A stretch of DNA of 64,000 nt from positions 1,029,538-1,093,537 of the forward strand of contig CAWIJK010000004.1 in assembly GCA_963836375.1 (NCBI GenBank). Reading direction: 5' to 3'. The notes beneath the pieces were generated by a model that saw nothing but the letters and a program-made list of their open reading frames with translations, was not told where the DNA came from and made no database searches. Shown here in pieces: positions 1 to 6,589 of this stretch (position 1 is the stretch's first letter; the number at the start of each line of letters is the position of its first letter). The stretch comes from CAWIJK01 sp963836375. GTDB taxonomy: Bacteria; Actinomycetota; Acidimicrobiia; Acidimicrobiales; RAAP-2. The position numbers and the translations under genes were made by a program.

Positions 1-1
1 G

Positions 2-559
2 ATGCTGCGGGGCATCTGGGGCGACCCGCAGCGCTACCAAGAGACGTACTGGTCGCGCTTCGACGGCGTGTACTTCGCCGGCGATGGGGCCAAGAAGGAC
101 GAGGACGGGGACCTGTGGCTCCTCGGCCGGGTCGACGACGTGATGAACATCTCGGGCCACCGGATCTCGACCACCGAGATCGAGCACGCACTGGTCGGCC
201 ACCCCAGGGTGGCCGAGGCGGCGGTGGTCGGGGCCAGCGATCCCACCACCGGCCAGGCCATCGTGGCCTTCGTCACCGTGAAGGGCGAGATCTCCGACGA
301 AGAGTCCGAGGGCGGTGCCCTGGTGATCGAGCTTCGCGAGACTGTCTCGGTCACCATCGGACCGATCGCCAAGCCCCGTCAGATCCTGCTCACCCCCGAA
401 CTGCCCAAGACTCGGAGCGGCAAGATCATGCGCCGCCTGCTGCGTGACGTGGCCGAGCACCGTGAGCTGGGGGACGTAACCACGCTGTTGGACCCGACCG
501 TGGTGAACATGATCGACGAGAAGATGCAGTCGAGCCCGGGCGCCGCCGAAGACGGCTGA
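2..559 (+). CDS. acsA: Acetyl-CoA synthetase (AMP-forming), C-terminal fragment
   Basis: Cut off by the left window edge; the true start lies outside. The 185 visible residues are the C-terminal lid domain of an acyl/acetyl-CoA synthetase, which converts acetate, ATP and CoA to acetyl-CoA in the cytoplasm. Visible landmarks in order are the YFAGDGA motif, the hinge LLGRVDDVMNISGHR, the conserved EHALVGHPRVAEAAVVG helix, and near the C-terminus PKTRSGKIMRR. In characterised Acs enzymes the lysine of that last motif is needed for adenylation and can be switched off by acetylation. The long match of motif order to AcsA makes acetate more likely than another acid as substrate. It appears unrelated to the surface locus that follows. 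Confidence 0.9.
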   Translation: MLRGIWGDPQRYQETYWSRFDGVYFAGDGAKKDEDGDLWLLGRVDDVMNISGHRISTTEIEHALVGHPRVAEAAVVGASDPTTGQAIVAFVTVKGEISDEESEGGALVIELRETVSVTIGPIAKPRQILLTPELPKTRSGKIMRRLLRDVAEHRELGDVTTLLDPTVVNMIDEKMQSSPGAAEDG

Positions 560-607
560 GCCGAACCCGCCCTGGCGCGGCGGCGGTCGGCCCCAGGCCC
601 GGCGCCG

Positions 608-1213
608 GTGCGCTGTCCATACAAGGCAGAGAAAATCGCATCGGTGCGCCAAGACTTGGTGTCGACCTCGGCTGGCGACAATTATGGTGCCGTGCGGATT
701 CGCCGTCACCGCGTTGTCGTGGGGACGATCGCCCTTTTGCTCTGTGGGTTCCTTGTTGCCACGGCACTGCTATTCGTGTGGCCGGCCACCAACGCCCCGG
801 AGCGGGTGAATGCCATCGTCGTGCTCGGTGGATCGGGCCCCCGCTGGCAGAAGGGCCTGGCCCTGGCCCGAGAAGGCTACGCCCCGATCCTAGTGCTCTC
901 GGATCACCCCGAGGCTCCTTGTCCGAAGAGCTGGCGCACGGTCCGGGTCATTTGCATCAACCCCACGCCGGCCTCCACCCGGGGCGAGGCCCGTGAGGTG
1001 TCAAAGATGGCGGCCGAGTATCGCTGGAATCGACTTCTCGTGGTCACGAGCATCCCGCAGACGACTCGCGCCCGTATCCGGCTCGACCGCTGCTACCAGG
1101 GGACCATGCTCTTCGATCCGGTGATCCCTGGCGGGTTCGGTGAGTGGCTCTACAACCTGGTCTACGAGTGGGGGGCCCTGGCCAAGGCCCTCGTGTGGCA
1201 GCGAGGGTGCTGA
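608..1213 (+). CDS. DUF218 (YdcF/ElyC-like) membrane-anchored protein
   Basis: A 201-residue protein if read from GTG 608; an in-frame GTG at 692 (VRIRRHRVVVG) is an equally plausible start because the first 28 residues look non-conserved. One hydrophobic segment (about residues 39-60, TIALLLCGFLVATALLFV) is followed by a DUF218 fold: NAIVVLGGSGPRWQKGLALA, then LVLSDHP, then a segment LLVVTSIPQTTRARI matching the family's second conserved stretch. E. coli ElyC/YdcF relatives act in envelope or polyprenol-phosphate metabolism, but the exact reaction is unknown. It would sit in the membrane with the domain outside. It stands alone between acsA and the convergent glycosyltransferase, so a role in the surface locus is possible but unsupported. 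Confidence 0.75.
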   Translation: MRCPYKAEKIASVRQDLVSTSAGDNYGAVRIRRHRVVVGTIALLLCGFLVATALLFVWPATNAPERVNAIVVLGGSGPRWQKGLALAREGYAPILVLSDHPEAPCPKSWRTVRVICINPTPASTRGEAREVSKMAAEYRWNRLLVVTSIPQTTRARIRLDRCYQGTMLFDPVIPGGFGEWLYNLVYEWGALAKALVWQRGC

Positions 1214-1343
1214 TCCCGCCGGGGGAGCTCACGGACCCCGGTCGGCTCTTGCCCGGATGGTTCAAAGAGGCCGGGCGTTGCTGGGCCGGCGCGAGGGTGG
1301 GCCGGGTACTCTTACGCGTTCTGCCGACGTGACGGGGCGGACC

Positions 1344-1361
1344 GGTGCCGGGGTCGGCACC
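1344..1361. terminator. Hairpin between convergent genes, possible terminator
   Basis: A perfect 7-bp inverted repeat (GGTGCCG, loop GGGT, CGGCACC) lies in the 201-bp gap between the convergent genes ending at 1213 and 1415. No T-tract follows on either strand, so an intrinsic terminator is only a possibility. Confidence 0.3.
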
Positions 1362-1414
1362 TCGCTGAGCCCGCCGGCCCGGCGCTGCCGGTTGCTCGAT
1401 CGCCGCATGGGCGG

Positions 1415-2620
1415 TCAGGGCATCAGGACCCCTGGTTGTGGGTGGCCGATGGCGAACTCATAGATCGATTCCAGTTGGGCCAGATTGCTCTCCCGCCCGA
1501 ACTGCGCCCTGGCCGAGACGCGAGCGTTCTCACCCAGGGCGTCGAACCATTCCGGCGACGTTGCCACGTTGCGTAGGATGCCAGCCAGAGCCTCGGCGTC
1601 ACCCGGCGGAAACAGCACCCCGTCCCGGCCGTCGCCGATCAACTCGGGAAATGACCCGTGGGCTGGGGCGATCGGGGGGACGCCGGCAGTCTTGGCTTCG
1701 GCGATCACCAGGCCAAACGGCTCCGGCCATGCCGAAGGGACGACGGCGGCCCGAGCCCGACTGAGCAACGCTGCGCATTGCTGGCGGCTCAAGAGGCCGA
1801 GCAGATCGACCGACGTCTTTGTTGCCGCCCACGACCGCACGACTCCTTCGAGCTCGCCCGTCCCAGCTATGGCCAATCTGAGCTCGTCGGTGCCGGGGAC
1901 GGACTCGACAAGGTCCCAGGCACGCATGAGCAGACGGATGCCCTTGGCTTCGCTCAGGCGTCCGGTGAAGGCGACGAGGTTCTCGGTGGCTCCCCGCGCA
2001 ACCTCGTGCGGGACGAAGTTCCATTTCACGAAGCACCGGGAGGGCGGCAGATCGAGTTGGGTGAAGAGCGTGCGTTCCGCGTCGGAGATGAAGATGTAGG
2101 CCGACGGTACGGTCTGCCACGTCTTTCGCTGGATGACGTTCGCCACCACCATTGGGGCGGTCGAGATGGCGGTCCCCTTGTAACACCCGTGGCGGAGTGC
2201 CGGGAGCCCGTTGTGGCCGGCGCAGTCGTAGCAGGTCGCACCGTCCCGGAAGAAAGTGCCTCCGGCGCAGAGCGGCCTGAAGTTGTGGAAGGTGACGACC
2301 ACCGGCACCCGACGCCGCCGACAGGCGTGAAGCACGGATGGGCTCATGAGGGGAAAGAGATTGTGGACATGAACCACGTCAGGCTGGAAGTCGTCGAGTA
2401 CCCGGGTCAGGGATTGTCCGGCGAGCGGATTCCACACCACCGACAGGGGGATGGTCGCCTTCTGAAATGCCGAGAAGGTCGCTATCTCGTCGTTGTGTCG
2501 TTCGACGAGCCTGACCTGGTGACCGCCCTGCTCAAGCAGGGCCGCCTCCTGGTCGACCACCCGGTCCTCTCCGCTGGGTTCCTGGCTGCGGTATCGGTTG
2601 TGAGCGATGAGGATACGCAC
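1415..2620 (-). CDS. Family 4 glycosyltransferase
   Basis: A 401-residue cytoplasmic GT-B enzyme expected to transfer a sugar from a nucleotide-sugar donor onto a growing lipid-linked oligosaccharide. The N-terminus MRILIAHNRYR starts with the first Rossmann strand, so ATG 2620 fits without extension. The acceptor domain carries PDVVHVHNLFPLMSP. The donor domain (from about residue 215) carries FTGRLSEAKGIRLL, a typical GT4 start of the second Rossmann fold, and the EPFGLVIAE motif, which holds the two family-4 glutamates. A cysteine-rich insert (CAGGTFFRDGATCYDC) is present and is seen in some actinobacterial GT4 proteins. Donor and acceptor cannot be read from the sequence. A TGTATCAG copy of the locus-wide upstream motif lies about 100 bp before the start. 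Confidence 0.88.
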   Translation of the reverse strand: MRILIAHNRYRSQEPSGEDRVVDQEAALLEQGGHQVRLVERHNDEIATFSAFQKATIPLSVVWNPLAGQSLTRVLDDFQPDVVHVHNLFPLMSPSVLHACRRRRVPVVVTFHNFRPLCAGGTFFRDGATCYDCAGHNGLPALRHGCYKGTAISTAPMVVANVIQRKTWQTVPSAYIFISDAERTLFTQLDLPPSRCFVKWNFVPHEVARGATENLVAFTGRLSEAKGIRLLMRAWDLVESVPGTDELRLAIAGTGELEGVVRSWAATKTSVDLLGLLSRQQCAALLSRARAAVVPSAWPEPFGLVIAEAKTAGVPPIAPAHGSFPELIGDGRDGVLFPPGDAEALAGILRNVATSPEWFDALGENARVSARAQFGRESNLAQLESIYEFAIGHPQPGVLMP

Positions 2621-2722
2621 GGATGTTCAGTGTAAGAGGGCTGCCAACGTGCCTTCGCTGGGTCCCGGAATCAGCGTTGCTCCAGCAAGAGTCACGCCGG
2701 CTAGAGCGCTGGCAATTCGCCT

Positions 2723-2730
2723 CTGATACA
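2723..2730 (-). promoter_or_regulatory. Upstream motif copy (TGTATCAG)
   Basis: On the minus strand this reads TGTATCAG, one mismatch from the TGTATCAA motif found upstream of other units in this window. It lies about 103 bp before the GT4 start at 2620 and points the same way as that gene. It sits in the 153-bp gap between the GT4 and the LuxR-type gene. Confidence 0.35.
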
Positions 2731-2773
2731 GGGTCGGCGACGCCGGGCTCTCGCCGATGACGCCGGCCTTCGG

Positions 2774-3604
2774 TCACGCAGTGGCGGATTCCCTGGGCCT
2801 GGCGGCGCGAACGACGTGCACGCGACTGCCACGGACTCTTGGCCCAGAGGTTCGGCTTCCCCGCCTGGCCTTGTCCGGGCTCCAGTCCGTCTCCCTGGCC
2901 AGTGCGACCGCTGCCACTTGCGAGTTGACACCCAGTTTCTGGAGGATCGATTTGATCTGCGATCGGACCGTGGACATGGCGACCCACGACTCGTTCGCTA
3001 TTTCCTCAGCCGATCGGCCTCTCATGATCTCGCCCAGGACCTCACCTTCGCGCCGGGTCAGGAAGTCAAACGGCGTGGTCCGGCCAAACGAGGCCCGGGC
3101 CTCTGTCTCTCGCAGTTGAGCCAGTTGGCGACGCGCCCTCTTCTCGACGAGGGACCTGTCGGCGAGGACGAGAAGGAGGGACTCGACGAAGTGATCCAGG
3201 GGTGACTCCATGCTCAAAAGGGTGGAGGCTCCGCCGCTCAGGCAGATATCGAGCGTCCCGGCATCGACCCTGGTGGCCATGGCGACGATCGGCACATCGT
3301 CAGCTCGTAGCTCTTCGAGGCGTCGCCAGAGTTCTTCATGCTCAAAGAGGTCCGCGTCGACGAGGACGAGGTGCAAGTCCCAGGTTGGGGACCCGGACCA
3401 CTCCTGGCCAGAGCCAGGGACCTCGAAGTTCGCTACGAGGCCACGCTCGTCGAGAACGCGGGACAGGCTCTCCGCCACCAGACGAACGCCGGAGACAACG
3501 AGGACTTTCCTCAGCTGACTCCCAGCGTCGTGGAGCACCGCTTCGGAGAAGCTCTCGATCGGCGACCGGCGGTGCATCCGGAGATGTTGGTCGAGGGGTG
3601 TCAA
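2774..3604 (-). CDS. LuxR/NarL-type regulator with degenerate receiver domain
   Basis: A 276-residue DNA-binding regulator. Residues about 32-150 have receiver-domain topology (VLVVSGVRLVAESL, then LVLVDADLF, then VPIVAMATRV). The acidic pair after strand 1 is replaced by Ser-Gly, and the conserved lysine region reads LSMESPLDH. An aspartate is still present in LVDAD. Residues about 190-250 form a LuxR helix-turn-helix (LTRREGEVLGEIMRGRSAEEIA, then MSTVRSQIKSILQKLGV). The lost acidic pocket suggests it does not use normal phosphorylation, as in known atypical response regulators. No histidine kinase is nearby. It is divergent from the SARP gene and may control it or the polysaccharide genes; targets are unknown. 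Confidence 0.85.
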   Translation of the reverse strand: MTPLDQHLRMHRRSPIESFSEAVLHDAGSQLRKVLVVSGVRLVAESLSRVLDERGLVANFEVPGSGQEWSGSPTWDLHLVLVDADLFEHEELWRRLEELRADDVPIVAMATRVDAGTLDICLSGGASTLLSMESPLDHFVESLLLVLADRSLVEKRARRQLAQLRETEARASFGRTTPFDFLTRREGEVLGEIMRGRSAEEIANESWVAMSTVRSQIKSILQKLGVNSQVAAVALARETDWSPDKARRGSRTSGPRVRGSRVHVVRAARPRESATA

Positions 3605-3865
3605 AGGGTCATTGGCCAGCCGTCAAGGGAGTGTCAACCGGCCGTCAACGTCATGTCACCGGCTGGCTGCGAGGTCCTCGGATCACCGCAAAGGTGGCCG
3701 CGGGATTTTGCAGGCGTGGTGCACAGGGTGCTCACCGCAGCTCTGCCACAGGTACGCCCACGAAGGGAAAGATGCCCACTGGGCCGATGTGCGATCCGTG
3801 GTGGCATTGAAAATGACAACTGTGTGATCGCCCGTCGCGCGCTGGCATTACCGACACGCAACAAC

Positions 3866-3894
3866 TTGACCGGTCTGGGGGCCTACCTTAGAGT
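3866..3894 (+). promoter_or_regulatory. Sigma-70-like promoter for the SARP gene
   Basis: TTGACC at 3866-3871, a 17-bp spacer and TAGAGT at 3889-3894 give a good vegetative-type promoter with predicted start near 3901. That leaves a leader of roughly 85 nt before ATG 3987. Confidence 0.5.
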
Positions 3895-3936
3895 GACCGC
3901 CCGGGGGAGAGAGTGAGGTCGGGCGGGGGCGGTCAC
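3893..3936. promoter_or_regulatory. 10-bp inverted repeat at SARP transcription start
   Basis: GTGACCGCCC (3893-3902) and GGGCGGTCAC (3927-3936) are perfect inverted arms 24 bp apart. They begin at the -10 box and cover the predicted start. This could be an operator for a dimeric regulator or a 5'-leader hairpin. Confidence 0.45.
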
Positions 3937-3986
3937 CCCCTCGTCACTTTTTCCATGTCGGATCCCAGCGTCGGCAGGATTCTCAT

Positions 3987-4739
3987 ATGAGGGGCGATTC
4001 CGCGACGTTGGCGCGGGCCTCTTCGCACGAGCGAGGAGCGGAATCGGCCGCGCCGCCGCTGTTGAGGCTGCAGTTGTTGAGCGGCTTCGCCGCTCTGCTC
4101 GACGGCGAAGTTGTCGATCTCCCGCTCAGTGTCCAGCGCGTTGTCGTCTTTCTCAGCCTCCAAGGCCACCCGCTTCACCGCCAGCACGTGGCCGGGACCC
4201 TTTGGCCCGAGACCACCGACCAACGGGCCAGTGCCAACTTGAGATCTGCGCTCTGGCGGCTGAACCAGCTCGGCTGTCCGTTTATCAAGGCCACGGGCTC
4301 CCGGCTCGAGATCGCGCCGGACGTCAGCGTGGACCTTCATGAGAGCGTTGCCAGGGTCCACCAGTTCCTCCGGGAGGGAGGGAACCCGCCAGAGCGACTA
4401 GACGAGCGGCAGTTCTGCTTCGACCTTCTGCCAGATTGGTACGATGATTGGCTCATCATCGAGCGCGAGCGGTTCCACCAGCTCCGCCTGCGGGCGCTGG
4501 AGTGCATCTGCGAGGCCCTGACCGCCAAGGGGGACTACGCCGGGGCGCTGGAGGCGGCGCTGGCCGCCATCGCCGCCGAGCCCCTGAGGGAGAGTGCTCA
4601 CCGCGCCCTCATCGGCGTCCACCTGGCGGAGGGAAACCGCGCCGAAGCGGTCCGCCAATTTCGGCTTTACGGTCAGATTCTGCAAGAGGAATTGAACCTT
4701 TCCCCCTCACTCAAGATGGTGGACCTGCTCCAATTTTGA
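3987..4739 (+). CDS. SARP-family transcriptional activator (BTAD domain)
   Basis: A 250-residue regulator of the AfsR/SARP family, without the NTPase and TPR extensions of AfsR. Residues about 27-125 form the OmpR-like winged helix (LRLQLLSGFAALLDGEVVDL, then VAGTLWPETTDQRASANLRSALWRL). Residues about 140-245 form the bacterial transcriptional activation domain (YDDWLIIERERFHQLRLRALE, then ALEAALAAIAAEPLRESAHRALI). SARPs usually activate secondary-metabolite or other clustered genes by binding direct repeats near the -35 region. The start at ATG 3987 is supported by a CAGGA element just upstream. Its place at the head of the surface locus suggests it is a pathway-specific activator; target sites are not proven. 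Confidence 0.88.
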   Translation: MRGDSATLARASSHERGAESAAPPLLRLQLLSGFAALLDGEVVDLPLSVQRVVVFLSLQGHPLHRQHVAGTLWPETTDQRASANLRSALWRLNQLGCPFIKATGSRLEIAPDVSVDLHESVARVHQFLREGGNPPERLDERQFCFDLLPDWYDDWLIIERERFHQLRLRALECICEALTAKGDYAGALEAALAAIAAEPLRESAHRALIGVHLAEGNRAEAVRQFRLYGQILQEELNLSPSLKMVDLLQF

Positions 4740-4792
4740 AGACGATGGTTCTGTGACGCCCCAGTGACGGGGCGAGTAGAAGATGCATTGGT

Positions 4793-5008
4793 GTGACAGG
4801 ACTTCGTGACCAGAAAGCCGGTGTCCTCGCAATCCGCGTCTGGATAGAAGAGACGTCACCGCTCCAATTGCGAGCCCGCATTACCCACACTTGTGACCTG
4901 GACCGTCGGGACCAGGTGATTTCCGTGGCCAGCACCACCGACGAGATCGAAGACGCCGTGGGCTCGTGGCTCCGCCTGTTCGTGGAGTCCAACCAGCCGG
5001 ATGAGTAA
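4793..5008 (+). CDS. Small hypothetical protein
   Basis: A possible 71-residue protein starting at GTG 4793, 53 bp after the SARP gene and on the same strand. It reads as a small alpha/beta domain (VLAIRVWIEETSPLQLRARI, then a C-terminal helix DEIEDAVGSWLRLF) and has no membrane segment. I do not recognise a named family, though short proteins of this style are common in Actinobacteria. The arginine-rich stretch and the balanced amino-acid use, unlike the low-complexity products of neighbouring chance frames, argue that it is real. Function unknown. Confidence 0.5.
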   Translation: MTGLRDQKAGVLAIRVWIEETSPLQLRARITHTCDLDRRDQVISVASTTDEIEDAVGSWLRLFVESNQPDE

Positions 5009-5186
5009 GGGCCTTCGGTCGGACCCCCGGAGGGATCCACCATCGACTCGGCGGAACATCCGGGCTATCCAGCGGTGACCTGGAACGAAAAGCCCGGGTG
5101 ACGTCGGTTCTCTGCCAGATCGTCCGTTCCCCGCTGAGCCGGCGACCCCTGGACGGACCTGGTCGGACCGGATAGCGCTGACCACT

Positions 5187-5263
5187 CAAGCTCAGCTCCC
5201 CCGAGAGACCGCCAAACAGTGGGGAGCCGCTAAGTCGTCCCTCGAGAACAACGGCTGAGCTTG
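5187..5263 (+). repeat. Nested inverted repeat, possible structured element
   Basis: CAAGCTCAGC (5187-5196) pairs perfectly with GCTGAGCTTG (5254-5263). Inside, CTCCCC near 5195 can pair with GGGGAG near 5221-5226. The nested arrangement resembles a multi-stem RNA but could also be a DNA operator. It lies upstream of the motif copy at 5291. Confidence 0.4.
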
Positions 5264-5290
5264 GCTCAGACCGAAGGGACCCTGCCGGCA

Positions 5291-5298
5291 GGTATCAA
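5291..5298 (+). promoter_or_regulatory. Upstream motif copy (GGTATCAA)
   Basis: One mismatch from TGTATCAA and oriented toward the acyl carrier protein gene, 109 bp before ATG 5407. Confidence 0.35.
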
Positions 5299-5406
5299 GG
5301 CGGGGGTGGTTCGGGCTCTACGAGCGATAGGCCGGCGGAGGGTAATGTGCGTGAGGAGCGGTGTGCAGCACGAGTTCAGGGGTTCGACGTGACGGAGACA
5401 CAAACG

Positions 5407-5658
5407 ATGGCTGCGGGCGTCCGTCGAATCCTCAACGAGAACGGGCGGCTCTCGCTCGACGCAGAGAAGATCTCGGATCGAGAGGATCTCTTCGATGCCG
5501 GAATGACCTCACATGCCACCGTCAACGTCCTGCTGGCGATCGAGGAGCAATACGGGGTGGAATTCCCGACAGAGATGCTCCGCCGTTCCACCTTCGCCAC
5601 CGTTGCAGCGATCTGTGAGGCGATAACGCTCCTCACGTCGGCCACCGTGACCCCCTAA
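5407..5658 (+). CDS. Acyl carrier protein
   Basis: An 83-residue carrier protein of typical ACP/PCP length. It would hold an acyl or aminoacyl group on a phosphopantetheine arm in the cytoplasm. The attachment motif is DAGMTSHATVN; the serine after GMT is the expected modification site, in place of the common GLDSL. ATG 5407 is preferred over GTG 5347 or GTG 5389 because a GGAGA Shine-Dalgarno element lies at 5394-5398. The matching phosphopantetheinyl transferase is encoded at 32066-32593, and a stand-alone adenylation enzyme at 24987-26579 could load this carrier. The convergent formyltransferase next door could act on the carried group. Substrate unknown. Confidence 0.85.
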   Translation: MAAGVRRILNENGRLSLDAEKISDREDLFDAGMTSHATVNVLLAIEEQYGVEFPTEMLRRSTFATVAAICEAITLLTSATVTP

Positions 5659-5674
5659 CGTTCGCGCCAGAGGA

Positions 5675-6526
5675 TCACTCGAACAGCTTTCCGGCGGTGA
5701 TCCACAGTGGTGCGTCAGCGCACTCGACCCGACGGGCGCCCGGCCCGGGGTCACTCAGGCTCGTCCTAGTGATGCGCCACCTCCGGCCGTCGAGGTCAGC
5801 CGTCGGACCCTCGCCAGGCCGGGCGGCAAGCTGAAAACTCCAGGCGCGTACCTGGGTGTGAATCGATGTGGCGGAATGCGACCAGTCAATGGACTGGTAG
5901 TCCGCACCAAACCGGGGGGCCTGACTCGCCCGGTCCTCATCCTGGGGAACCCCAGAATGCCCGGAGGCCAGCATGCCCATAACCTCGGGGAGCATTCGAA
6001 GAGCCATGACATTCAGCCGCGGAACCACGTCGCCCAGGGTGTCCTCGTCGCGGACCGGCGTGGCCTGTTGCGCCATGATTGGGCCGGCATCGAATTCCTG
6101 TACCAAGCGGTGCCAGGTCACCCCGAAGTGGCTGTCCCCGGTGCGGATGGTCCAGGCCAGCGGGTTCGGACCCCGGTGGCGGGGGAGCAGTGAAGGGTGG
6201 TAGTTGACCGTGCCGAAGCGGGGGATTTCGAGAACCTCTGGTGGTATCCGCCAGGCGAACGCCCAGCAGATGACGGCGTCGGGACGGACGGTTCGCAGAA
6301 CCGGGGCCAATCGGTCCCTGTCGGCCAGCAAGAAGAGATCCAAATCCGAGGGGCAGGTAGCGTCGCTCACGGTCCGTTGACCGGGGGATCGAGGCCCGCC
6401 GCGGGAGCTGAAGGCGGCCACCGGCTCGTCCCCCATTCTCCTGAGCGACGTCGAGAGCATCGTCACGACATCGGCGATGTCCGAGAAGAGTGCGACTCTC
6501 CATCGGCGGTCAGCCACTCTCGGCAT
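5675..6526 (-). CDS. Formyltransferase-like protein (Fmt/GART N-terminal fold)
   Basis: A 283-residue enzyme of the 10-formyltetrahydrofolate-dependent formyltransferase family. The core shows LRTVRPDAVICWAFAWRIP, then VNYHPSLLPRHRGPNPLAWTI, then FDAGPIMAQQ. These supply the family's catalytic Asn (VNYHPS), His (HPS) and Asp (FDAGPI). After the core, the C-terminal part has little similarity to the Fmt tRNA-binding domain that I can see. With its placement beside an ACP in a surface-sugar locus, formylation of an amino sugar or of an ACP-bound amine is more likely than formylation of Met-tRNA. It ends 16 bp from the ACP stop, convergent with it. Confidence 0.8.
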   Translation of the reverse strand: MPRVADRRWRVALFSDIADVVTMLSTSLRRMGDEPVAAFSSRGGPRSPGQRTVSDATCPSDLDLFLLADRDRLAPVLRTVRPDAVICWAFAWRIPPEVLEIPRFGTVNYHPSLLPRHRGPNPLAWTIRTGDSHFGVTWHRLVQEFDAGPIMAQQATPVRDEDTLGDVVPRLNVMALRMLPEVMGMLASGHSGVPQDEDRASQAPRFGADYQSIDWSHSATSIHTQVRAWSFQLAARPGEGPTADLDGRRWRITRTSLSDPGPGARRVECADAPLWITAGKLFE

Positions 6527-6589
6527 CCTCCCGCCGAGCGCGCCGGGCCCAAGGTGGTGGCTGCTCAGGGCCTCCGGTGAGCCTGCTCG

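Larger units (their letters stand above)
3605..3986. other. Divergent intergenic region between LuxR-type and SARP genes
   Basis: About 380 bp with no supportable gene. It holds a sigma-70-like promoter toward the SARP gene and an inverted repeat, annotated separately. I see no clear promoter for the minus-strand regulator. Confidence 0.6.
5009..5346. other. Intergenic region upstream of the acyl carrier protein
   Basis: About 340 bp without a supportable gene. It contains a long-range 10-bp inverted repeat (5187-5196 with 5254-5263) enclosing a second potential stem (CTCCCC with GGGGAG), and a GGTATCAA motif at 5291-5298. I could not assign it to a known riboswitch class. Confidence 0.5.

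Noticed and set aside
1658..2635. Long plus-strand open frame opposite the GT4 gene
   Set aside because: Antisense shadow of a clear GT4; codon pattern and motifs support only the minus strand.
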